From the NCBI GenBank assembly GCA_949752745.1, contig OX457029.1, forward strand, positions 45,708,000 to 45,771,999: a stretch of DNA of 64,000 bases, given 5' to 3'. The notes under the pieces are model-generated. The model did no database searches. It was not told the DNA's origin and worked only from the letters and a program-made list of their open reading frames with translations. This DNA comes from Protula sp. h YS-2021 (Eukaryota > Annelida > Polychaeta > Sabellida > Serpulidae). Of this stretch, positions 22,691-54,725 are shown one piece after another; within the stretch, counting starts at the first letter, position 1, and every line of letters starts with the position of its first letter. The position numbers and the translations under genes are program-made.

Positions 22691-24960
22691 CCTCTGACAG
22701 GCGCGTAATGTCTTTTCCACCATAAAACGAAACTGAACATCTTCGGTCAAAGTCCTACAAAGGCCTCAATGGGTACTCCTGTAATTTCATCTTTAATTTT
22801 CCCCAGCATTTTCTTGTTCACAGTGGAATACAGGAAATGCTCCTTTGGATATTTATTTGTATAGAAAAGACGACTTTTGCATATCTTTGTAAATGTCTCT
22901 GGTTAGTATGTCATAGCACAAACTGTCTGTGTCACTGAACAGCAGTTTTGCTTCTGGATACTTCTTCTTCATGTAATTGTAGTGATAATCATACATGAGG
23001 CTTTGCTGAGATCACGAATAGTAAATCCAATATGAATGGGCTTGTTCAAAATTAGATCAGATCTGAGGCAGTGTACTGCTGTCAAATTCTCATTGAAAAA
23101 GTGTAATTTGTGAAACGTAGGCCGACCCACCACCTTTTTGAAATTCTATATTGGTTCGTTTCCTTATGTTTACCACGGTTTTGCAAAATATGGCATTGTC
23201 TTTTTTTCAAATGGTTTTTTGCCACTTTTCTCTTCCCTGTGTTGACACCTCTGTATTTAGGTAATCATTTACTCTTATGTATTTAGGTAATCATTTACTC
23301 TGATGGAACACAATGACTCGATGCATCCTTGTTACTGTAGGTTGCATTTCCTATGGGTTACTCCACGGCATTTTCCACTGATTCCTCATGATCTTGTACA
23401 AGATCTACTGTAGGATTGAGTAGTTTGAGCAAACTGTTTCTCTCCATAAGAAGATGACTGTCACACGCACGTAAGTGGTGGAGTAGGACAGGGATGGTAA
23501 ATGAATTCTACTTTCCTTTCTAATCCATTCTTAAGCGAAACAGTAGGTTGCATTCACTGTGGGCTGCTCCACGGTATTTTCCACTGACGTAATCATGATC
23601 TCGCACCCGATTCACTCCCATCAACTTACGGCAAATGTAACATTAAGTAGCTTGAGCAAACTGTTTCTTATCCTCAGCAGTCATTTCAATGGGTTTTCGG
23701 TTGTTCAACGATTCATAATGTGATCACATTTATTTACCATATACTTTAGAAATTTGTAGACAGCATACGAAAAACTGGTGGCCTTGTGATGTTGATACTT
23801 GTCCTGTGTGTCACATTTCTCTGTATCTTTTGTTGTTTTGCAATGCCCTTGAATCGAGTGATTCGAGTGTATCCTCTGGAAATGACAATTACTGTGCTCC
23901 ATGCTCTCCACAAACTTAATGATGTTTGTTCAAAAGTACTTGTCGCATAAATCCATAAAAACAATTAAAACAGTAAAACTGTTTGCCATAATGTTTTGCA
24001 CGAAACTTCATGAGTCGACTAAAGCTCTTTATAAGATAATAATGTCTCTTCTCACTGTCACTGATAAGCAGTTGATTTCAGTGTCATTATCATGTTGATG
24101 GATACCACAACTTGATTTACCCAACCAAAACTATTGATGGCAATGTTATTCATCTTCTCAAATTTAGGAATTTGATGAATTGGTGTTGGAAATGTTATAT
24201 CTTCCACATTCAGCTCATGTTCCAAACGCTTGATACTTGTGTTGCTCATTTACATGGTCATGCATTGGATATAGATGAGCGAATATAGGGCGTAGAAAGT
24301 ACCCTTAGCATTCTTTATTTTCCGTGGCAACTCAACGTAGCTAGAGGCCTGGAAGGGTTCCAATGTTGCTGTATGAACTTCAGTCTGTAGAATCTTATCC
24401 AGTACCCATTCAGATCCTTGGTGTTTATGCTCATCAAACTTGCTGAACAAATCTTTGAATGCATTGGACAAATTGTTATCAATATTTATTTCACTGATTG
24501 CTCTAAAAGTGTGAGTGTTTATATGAGTGGTATTCACACGTTCTACCAACACTCCCTCTTCATTCGCTGTTGTTTTCTTGAATTGAGCTAAAACGACAAT
24601 GTGCCATTTCATTCAATTGTCTAATCTTTCTTTCAAATGTGGTATAATGCGATTTTCTGGCTGTTGCATTTTCTAGCTGTTGCAAGTCAGATTCATTTTT
24701 CAGGTTCAAACAACACTTCTTGATGCGCATATCCACAAAGGCTTATTCTTCTGCTTTACCAACTTGCATTATATTTCCACTTTCTTTGTGTCTTAACTTG
24801 TGTCTTCTTTTGTCTCTTTGCAAGAGGTTGATCTGACTTATCATCTAATGGTTTTATACGTCTGTTTTGCAATGGTGCTGTATATGTATCACCACATGTA
24901 TGATCTGCATACTGTTCAGTGTTGTTTAAGACATCGAAGCAAGGCGGCAAGTAATAAGTC
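22690..24960 (-). pseudogene. polB: Polinton protein-primed DNA polymerase B remnant, copy 1
   Basis: Read on the minus strand, an N-terminal zone at 24960-24250 (QYADHTCGDTYTAPLQNRRI; KWHIVVLAQFKK; EVHTATLEPFQASSYVELPR) continues to INSFGWVNQVVVSIN (about 24120), then decayed RGYTRITRFKGIAK-type sequence near 23890. The central part, including palm motifs A and B, is missing: the next recognisable piece is YNYMKKKYPEAKLLFSDTDS (about 22985-22925), which is palm motif C with its catalytic Asp pair. It is followed by [20 protein letters not shown] near 22800. By comparison with copy 2 about 1 kb is deleted. Many stops; not functional. Confidence 0.8.
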
Positions 24961-25194
24961 CTCTTGTCTCTTTCTTTACGAAAGGCAATGAGTTTTTCAC
25001 AAAAATGTCTCTCAACTTCATCTTATTTTGGTAACACTGCATGACACTATCTACATTTTTTAATTATTTTTTTTTATGATCTTATCACTTCACTGTCTTG
25101 ATTGTTAATGACGTTTTTACTTTTTTTGTTAATGATGGAAATGTCGTTTTTACTCTTTTGAATTGTGGTGAATGACATCAACAATGACGTAATC

Positions 25195-25350
25195 ATTGAG
25201 GTTCAGAATGGGAGAGGAATGCTTCGAATGGTCTGAAACGAAAAATGTACTAAAATCAGAAATTCACGCCTGTGAGGAGGTCTAAAAATAGACTGATCAG
25301 ATATCCTTTTACTAAAAATAGACCGGGTAGAAGTCTGGTTTCTCCCTACT
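25195..25350. repeat. Right terminal inverted repeat of Polinton copy 1
   Basis: Contains one tandem subunit (ACTAAAATCAGAAATTCACGCCTG) and two GGTCTATTTTTAG-type blocks in inverted orientation to 16823-17110, ending GGTTTCTCCCTA. Confidence 0.75.
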
Positions 25351-25622
25351 ACGAATACGAATGGTAACTCCGGGTATAAATTTCATTCACTTCCCACTTT
25401 TTTTATCACTGTTGCTGCTTGCGTTTTTATTTTTAACTGATTATTTCAATCCTATCACGCAAATGTTTATGGGATTCTTTAAGCATGGGGGACATTTCGC
25501 CTTATGGAGGACTCAGACGCTTGAGAGATAGATACATTTACCGATTAAGCTAGCTGAAACTAGTTTTAAGCACCATATATACAGTTTAATTGACTGCCGC
25601 AGTGGTTACGTATATTTTGAAC
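25351..25622 (+). promoter_or_regulatory. Presumed promoter and 5' UTR of the sarcosine oxidase-like gene
   Basis: Only about 270 bp separate the end of Polinton copy 1 from the start codon at 25623. The core promoter must be here or inside the Polinton, unless there is an upstream noncoding exon. There is a TATATA-containing stretch (CACCATATATACAG, about 25571), but no proven element. Confidence 0.35.
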
Positions 25623-46932
<21,310 letters not shown>

Positions 46933-48430
46933 TTTCATAACTTCCAGATTCAAATTTTTTCGTTCATGGTTGGTTTTATTATTATTGCGGTTGGCCTTTG
47001 CTTTAAATTTGAAATTTTGACAAAATGACACTCACCATTTTTTTTTACTTAAACTGCATGTTTATTTCTTGAAATGTTGTTTCGACTGTGCAGGCAGAAC
47101 TAAAAACCTTGCTATCAATATGCTCAATTGACAGTGAGGTAAAGAAGATAAAAGGCATCGAAAACTGTTAGTATTCAATCCTCTTCAGAATCAATTGATA
47201 AGATCGATTAAGAAAAAGTAATGCAATTAAATTCTGTTACATAATAGGACGGCATTTCTGGTTTGTTACATCGCTAAAATGTTTTCATTCGTGCTGCATA
47301 CGGTTTAATTAGGCATGGTTTAAAATAAAACCGACTAGAACGGTTTTATCAAGAAACAATAACTTTTTCATTTGCTTAACATAAACATGAACATTCTTGA
47401 CATTGTATTATTCTATCAAAAGTAGATGTCGGTTGTATATCAGAAGATTTATCCCGTGAATGTTTGTCTGGGTCGTTTACAAAATGTTTATAATGAGAAG
47501 ATTGTTGCCATCAGCCATCACCATTGATAATATGGCGTAGCTTTGTAAACTTTGCCTTCTTTAACTTACCCAGTGATAGTCATATGTTGCTTAGTTATTT
47601 AGAAATGGCATATAACTCCCATTTAAGTGCATTTGAGTGTGTAAATGTCTGTAAGAGTTTTGAATCGTTGCTTCACTATGACTCATAATCGAATCTAACC
47701 AGCTGGTCGTGTAAGTAACACTTTCAAGAGCGATAAGTTCCTTTTCATTTTTACAAATACCAGTTTAATTTTTCACTTCAAGTGTTTCAAATTTCAAAAG
47801 TTAGATATTTAATGTAATAAACGTAATGGATTATATTAAAATTAGTATAAACTTATTTACGAACTGTGCTTGGAAATCGTAACTTTGTTTGATATTTTAA
47901 AGAAACGTATGCAGTTTTAAGAAAGTTAGTTGATACGCTTGCCATGTTTATATATTGCTGCGGTGCATAAACGTGTTGTCAAAATGATATTTCAGTGACA
48001 TTTGTGATTGGTCAGCTATCTGATGCTTACGCTTTGCCTTTTTTGAAACATTTATTTAAACGAGATATGTTGAAAAATGAATGTATTCTGTCATTGAATA
48101 AAGCTTACAGAAATTAGTTCACATTTTTATCTCCTATGGGTTGACTGTAAGCTCGGATGCTCAGGGCGTTAGTCTGGTAGTAATCCCGAAGCCCTGGATC
48201 GAAATACACTCAGGGATGCTGTTTCAGCTATTCAGTATATTTCCATGTCTTCATAACCACTGTTTGCACTGTCTGCTATCAAAACCAACGTGATCGAAGG
48301 GAAATTGTTGCAGACTTTAATCTTCCCCCGAGCATCGAATCTCGGATTGCATTAGCGGATTAACAGATATTCGCTGATGCATAGCCACGTCGTGTTTAAG
48401 ATCTTTCTCAAATAGTTTATTTTAAGTTTA
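46933..48430. other. 3' flank of the sarcosine oxidase-like gene
   Basis: Should contain the 3' UTR; AATAAA-type signals occur but none is clearly the right one. A tRNA-like A box (GCTCAGGGCGTTAGTCTGG, about 48156) with a weak B box (about 48197) may be a decayed SINE. No other gene seen. Confidence 0.4.
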
Positions 48431-48479
48431 AACTTACACTCGGACACACTTAAACATACTTACGATGGGATTATCCATT

Positions 48480-50240
48480 AACTTTTGCGCCAGACCGGAC
48501 AGGTCAACAAATTCTTCCCCAGTGGCTAGGCTTCCTGATCCTTCTCCAGTCAGTCCGTTCTTACATCTGGAGCCGTACAAGATGGACATTATACATCTCA
48601 TCAAATCCACACTGGTTAGGGACATGTGGGCCCTCTCGATTGATCTTCGGATACTTATCTTCATTTTCCAATGGACAAACCTGCTCGTCGCTATCTGTGC
48701 TTAAAAATAGGGCATGCATGTTATTTGTTTCTCACCCTCCCATTTAGGTTGTCGACAGCACCGCCTGTTCATACAGGACATGAAGGGGGGACAGGTCGGG
48801 TTACTCATATTCCAATATCTTGACGTCTGGCTCTTGGTCAACAGGAAAAATTGTTCATCTTTCTCAGCTAATCATGTTACTCAAACAGTGGTTCGTCTTT
48901 TGGTTAACTGCAAGAAGTCGGCATTCCTCCAAGTCAGTAGAGAGAATTTCTCGACGGGCTTTTCCTAGGACAGAGCTTTAAGTACTCAGTGACGGACTCA
49001 ATAATCATCGAATTGGATTCTTCGTGTAGTTTCTACATCCAGGCGTTCGGTATCTCTTGAGGTGTCCCTCGTGTGTCTACTAGCTGCTACGGAAAAACAG
49101 TTGATTGCGACAGGTGTCATTTTCGCGAGTTTCAGCGTGTTGTCTGAGAGCGTCACGCTGATTGCCACATTGTCGACTCCTTTTGTCTCTGTTTGTGTTG
49201 AGAGATCACGAATAATGGTCGTCAAGTCAATCTTCTAAAAAGTGCACAGCAGTTCGGACTTCTTACAGGGTTGCATATAGAAGTGGCAGTGGTTTTGTCA
49301 GGGTCAGAAACTTCATATCAACGTCTTAGAAACAAAAGCAGTTCTAAATGGAATTTGATTTCTCTTGACCTTTCTCCGACTCCACGTATTTCAATTCTCT
49401 TTGTTTAGGTTGGAAGCGTTCACCGTGGTTGCATCGCCTCATCAGGCATGTTCTCTTATATAGTCGAGACAGTGGATTTGCCATTGAGACATCTCACATC
49501 ATGCAAATCGTTCATACGGGTTGGGCTTTGGCGGAGTTCATATTTCATTAGATTGTGCGTCCTCGGGATTCCCCTAAAGTTGACATCTTTACAAGCCGCC
49601 TCAACCGTCATCTTCCAGTCTTCCAGGATTTAGCGGCATTGGCGTTGACGGTGGCTTTGAGTGGTGTTATTCGCCTTTCCACCATATTCGATAAAATGTT
49701 CTTCCAGTTGCAGAGTCCACACTGAGGTGTTTTTGCAGTAGTATAAAGAAACTGAGAAACACACGCTCACTAAACTCGGTCTATCAATAAAAAATTCACG
49801 GGAGGCGGCGATCTTAAAACCGTTACAGTAATTTCTGGGCAATACGTACATTGCGGTCAAAGGCTAGGGTACGTTTAGGCAAATTGTGACACAACCTGCT
49901 GGACAATGTTGTCACCTTGTGCCTAGTCTGTCACATGCACCGCGACCTAGCTCTCATCATAGCACGTTGTAGTTGTAACTTTTTACACCAGACCTGTACT
50001 ACTGCAGGACTTTCTAAATCATCTATGTCTAATTATATAAAGAATGCCATTCATGTAGCTTATGATGAATCTTTGAAAGAGCTGGAAGATATTATGCAAA
50101 TGGAATTGTCAATTAAGGCACATTAGGTCAGACAGGTACTGCAGTTTTTGTGCATCTCTAATGGTGTGCCACTGTGTGATTTGTTGCGTGTTGGCTGTTC
50201 CCACCTTTATGAAACATTATTTGTAAGAAGAAACTACTGA
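48480..50240 (+). mobile_element. DIRS-type retrotransposon remnant (RT, RNase H, tyrosine recombinase)
   Basis: Plus-strand fragments in several frames. The DIRS RT palm start KMDIIHLIKSTLVRDMWALS then IDLR (48580-48650), followed after a shift by FHFPMDKPARRYLCLKNR. VVDSTACSYRT-type sequence near 48750 and YLDVWLLVNRKN at 48807-48850, where the family has Y-x-D-D-W. An RNase H/connection-like tail with DIFTSRLNRHLPVF at 49578-49625. A tyrosine recombinase zone at 49990-50240: LSKSSMSNYIKNAIHVAYDE, SIKAH*VRQ with the catalytic Arg after a stop, and a decayed CSHLYETLFVRRNY. Heavily decayed. Confidence 0.7.
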
Positions 50241-53200
50241 TACGTCAACTAATTTGCACAGTCGTCGTCCGGGTATTGGTGCTGAATTGGTGATCCATAA
50301 TGGTTTTGTAGGCTCCGCAGCAATCTAGCTGCAAACAAACTTGCAAAAAAGTGACCGTGTTACCGCTATTGAACTGTTCGTCAATAACTTGACTTCGATT
50401 AGCTGTTTTCGTCGTGTGATCGATGTTGTGTCTACCGGCTAAAACATTGCCAATGTAGCATGGTCGTACTCCTTGCACATAGTACAACAAGGCACTATGA
50501 TGGAAAGCTACACTTTCTCAAACATTGCATGTCTTGCCGTTTTTGTATATTACTCCTTTGAAAAGAGAAGCAGTCGTACTAGTCAGATTGGTAGATGAAC
50601 TTGAGCATTAAGACTTTGATGTTATTATTGGGCAGTTCGTGGTAAGACCACACTTAACTAATTTGTTGTAAATTTGGCATTTCGCAGAAAAACCCCGTTG
50701 AAATAAAATATTTTTTTAATTTATTTCTTTTATTTCTAGCTTTCCGACATGATGTCTTTCAGACGTTGTGTCAAAATCTAGTTTGTATTTGATGTTCAAT
50801 TCCCACTACCGATTAAATTTCACCGTAAAGATTGCTTTGTAGTATACAATCCGATATTTTCAAAATTAAAACTGAAATATTTAATTTCTTAATACTCATG
50901 ATGCCAATATCTTGCAGACATAGAAGCAACCACTCGCATTATACAGACCCACCGGTTGAAACCCGTTCCATTTCATTTCCGGTAATACCCCGCAAAAGAT
51001 GTTATTATGGATCGGGATAACGAGTGTTTACACGTTACAAAATTTTCCAGACTTTTTATACAGAAAAATGAGCATTAAAAACTGAAATTCAAACATTAAG
51101 TTCAAAACAACTCTAAAAATATGCATATTTAATATAGACATGTATGTTTTGACTTATAAAGATGTGTTGTACATAGCGTTAAAGAAACTGAAGAAATTGT
51201 GTAGTTGCTATATGGCATCTGGTTTCAGACCACATTTTGTTTATTATTCCAGATTTCCTTTTTTAAAGAAACTTTATTTCAGTTATTATGTTTTTCACCA
51301 ATGAAATTCAATTACTTATCAAAAGCTATGCATAGCACTAGCCTATTCTTTTAATCTTATATTTGATGTGCTATCATTCTTCTAGCAAGGTTTTGCTACA
51401 ATGTTCTGCTCATAAGGTTTTTGCCAACAAGATGAAAACATCACCAAATACTTTATCCGACCCCTAATATGTGATCCTTAAGCTATCTAGATGCATTCGT
51501 TCAGGAACCGAGAGATCCTTGGATGCCTCTCATGTCGGTCTTTGACAAACATGAACTGGTCCTCGGATCTGTTTACTAGGTGACGAAAAGAAGTTGTGAT
51601 CTGTTCAAGGATATATTTTCCTTTAGATGGCTAGCTTCAATTTATGAAAGAAAAGATATGTCAACGAACACATGAATAGGGGCTTTGTTATTTCCTTATA
51701 ATATTTGGTAGAATGTCAAATAACTCTTTTTCTAATTATATCAGTATTTAGAGATTCTTAATCATATCAGTAATATTTTATCGCTTAATACAATATGTTG
51801 TACAAATGTTTCAATTTAAAAAGTAAGTCAGCGGAACTATTGGCTTGGTTTAAAAAAATACTTTAGTGATGGGTGCAGCTCAGCACCCAACATCATTATT
51901 CTTAAAAGTATGTTGTTGTCAATTATAACAGGCGCCGTATATAGGAATGATAAGTTAATTTTTTGTTCTTTGTGCAACTTATTTTGGATTGTCCTTTTAT
52001 GTGTGTGAAAGAACTCTTTACTTGAATAAGTAGTAGTTTGGTGGTGATTTCAGATAAAGCTTTAAAGAAACATCAGTTAAATTAATTGTGGTCTGAGGCC
52101 TATTTTTGTCCTACTGTGATGTGTAATTGGAGTCCGAGAGAGCTTTATACAAAACAGTTAGATCACCTCAGATTCGGCTGTTTTATACTGCCGGAAACGG
52201 TACTGTTGTTGTGCTGCAAATAACCTCTACCGCAATTAGAGTGGCTCAGAGGTCAGCTGTTTTGTAACAACTGAAAAGTGACGCTTGTACGGGAATCCCA
52301 AAACAACCGGAAATGACACCAACCAATCAGTTTTGGCCACATTCGCCGGTAAAATAAGAAAAGGAAAGATTTATCCGAATTCAGAAGAAAGTACATTATT
52401 ATAGTCGTAGGAAATTGACCGGTAAATTACTATGGTTTTTATGTTACTGTTGCTAGAAAATTGGTCTGCATTGGGAAGCTTAATGTTATAAAATTACACG
52501 TGTTTACATTCTTATTTTGGTCTTGTCATCAGGCAGGAGGTCCACTTTGGACAAATAAGAATTGGCTTCTTGCGAGTAGTTGACAAAACTTTTTATGATA
52601 AATTGAGTAAAAAAAGGTAGGTGTTAAGCTTGGGAAGAGAAAAAAGTGAGTTTTTAGGAGGAACCGTGATGAGAATCAATCTCCGTGGATTTCATTTTTC
52701 AAGGATCTTTTTATATTCTCCTTAGCAAAATTAGTAAGCGAAAATTACACTGGGTGCCAAAAAAATTTGAATTCTGAATATTTAAGACTTCAGATTTATT
52801 TCAATATCTTTGTTAAAGTTCTTGCAAATCGCTAGTTGTATCAAAACTCGACAAAGCAGCTTCTGACATGCTAGCTCCCAGTAAACATGACGTCGATAAA
52901 CCGTCGATTTGAGGTTGTTTCGGTGAATAAATCGCAACATTAAATCTAGTTGAGATTTGCTTTTAATTGGTAGCGTATATGCAGCGTTTGCAATAGGGCT
53001 GCAACGACAATAAGCCGAATCACACTTTGGGTGTTCCGAATAGAAAGAGCAAGAATTTTGAATTTTAACTGCAAGGGAACCGGGTGAAAAACTGAAAGGA
53101 ATGATGGAAGAAATGCAGCATAAAAACATACTCGAAACATAAAAGAAATTAAAAATCAACAGTTTGTTAAGACTTTTAATGAATTTTTAAAATAGCCTAC

Positions 53201-54725
53201 GGGTTGTTAAAAACACCATTGCTCTTTGGTGTAAGAAAATTTGACATTTAGGCATGATATCTCTATCATTTCTTTCATTTTATACCCGACTGGTTTTAAT
53301 TCGAATTTTTGCGCATTTTATTCGGAACGGCCGAAGTGATTTGCCTTATGGCGACCAAAGAGAAAAACAAAAGCCATTTGTCGACAAAAAATTCATTTGT
53401 TGTTTGTCTCGACAAATTTAGGTTAAACTAAACATAGTTCAAGTAAACTGCAAACATCTTAATTTTAAACTAGTTTTGTGTCAACCTTAACTACAGTGAA
53501 CTAGCTTATCCTTAACAGATTGAGCGTGTGATCAAAGCTTGATAGGGCAGGCAATTTTGCTCTGTTTTCACTGAGGGCAAAGTTTAAGGGCTGGAGAGCG
53601 ATTCTGTCACGCTTATTTGTCTCTGAACAATGCTGGACCCTATTGTTGTTTTCTCACTCAATGGCGCCTTGGTGTCCTTGTCTTGCCTTGCCCACTCTCT
53701 GAGCAATTAATCGACAAAACAATGGACGCTTACGTAACCTCTTTGATGCAGCGTTGAATAAAATTTAGGAAAATCGATGCTTTGTGCAGACGTCGAAAAA
53801 TCGACGTCGCAAAGAAATTATCAACTACGGAAAAAGAACCCCCCCCCCCCCCACAGTTTTTTTGCCCACATCCGGATTTTGTCGTGTGGACTTCCATACT
53901 CAAAACCGACGCGTTAATGAAACGTTTAAATGATAATAAAGTCACAAATATTAATGTTACATCATATGGTAACATTCTTGGAACAAATGGAGGGACCACT
54001 CTTTGCGTATAGGAACTTTTTAGGGTTGACTGAGGGAAGTCGAAATGGCAAAATGAAAGAAGCAAAAGAAGTGTAGAAGTCGCTTTTAAAAATACATCTT
54101 AACCTCTTTTCAAAATAAAGCCAAAAATAAATAGATACTACAACTAATAAATAAATAAAAATAAATAAACGACAACAGGGAGATAGCTGGCAAGCCAAAC
54201 ATTACAATAAAAATACAACTAAATGCAAGGGTGGAGGTGAGCATCCCATACCCCCACCCCCTTCCCTCGGAATATTGGAGAGAAGCACACACACGCAATA
54301 TTTGCTCATGTATTGTGGACAGTGGAGAGGTCAGTGTATTGTACTGATAGCTGTCATAGTCGTATATGTCTGCTTCAGTGACAAAATTTCAGTGTCGCTT
54401 TTTGTACATAAAATGTTAATTACTTTCTTTTAAAAAAATGAGGTAGACCAACTAGACATGCTACAGTATGTTTCTGCCCAATTTGGTCGTCCTAGCCTTA
54501 ACCGTCTCAGAGGAGGTCGCATGACAAAGTTATGGCCGAAAAAAAAAGAAATCACACGGAAACACCTCAGCGAGTCGTACGAATTCAAAAAACTGTGGGG
54601 ATTGAAGATCCCCAAATGTGATTATAAATAAATAAAAAACAAAAAAGAATAAAAAAAAAATTATTCTTAGTGTAAGATAATGTTGGCTGGATGTTCTAAG
54701 TGACTTTTAAAAATTTTGATTGCAG
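50241..54725. other. Intergenic DNA before HYOU1
   Basis: Mostly A+T-rich with chance frames. 52885-52965 has a relative of the 15-kb CGACG repeat. 53839-53920 (C-run, then CACAGTTTTTTTGCCCACAT and GACTTCCATACTC) resembles 40200-40345. A noncoding first exon and the promoter of HYOU1 may lie here, because the start-codon exon begins with a splice acceptor. Confidence 0.4.

Larger units (their letters stand above)
16823..25350 (+). mobile_element. Polinton/Maverick copy 1 (integrase left, polymerase right)
   Basis: The left terminus (from about 16823: ATTAGGGGGAAACGAGATTT, with CCGGTCTATTTTTAGACC) is repeated inverted at the right (to about 25350: CCGGGTAGAAGTCTGGTTTCTCCCTA on the plus strand, in two parts). 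Between them lie plus-strand remnants of integrase, packaging ATPase, pX-like, coiled-coil, penton, pVI-like and major capsid genes, and a minus-strand DNA polymerase B. This gene set identifies a Polinton/Maverick, the virus-like giant DNA transposons related to adintoviruses. At 8.5 kb it is shorter than the usual 15-20 kb; part of the polymerase and probably part of the capsid gene are deleted. No clean target-site duplication is visible at the two ends. Confidence 0.85.

Noticed and set aside
47094..47148. Extra exon downstream of the sarcosine oxidase-like gene (GCAG acceptor, GTAAAG donor)
   Set aside because: The reading frame is already closed by a stop at 46932 and the 48-bp piece shows no conservation signal.
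52782..53159. 125-codon minus-strand frame
   Set aside because: Low-complexity Phe/Ser-rich translation of A+T-rich DNA overlapping a dispersed repeat; no domain.
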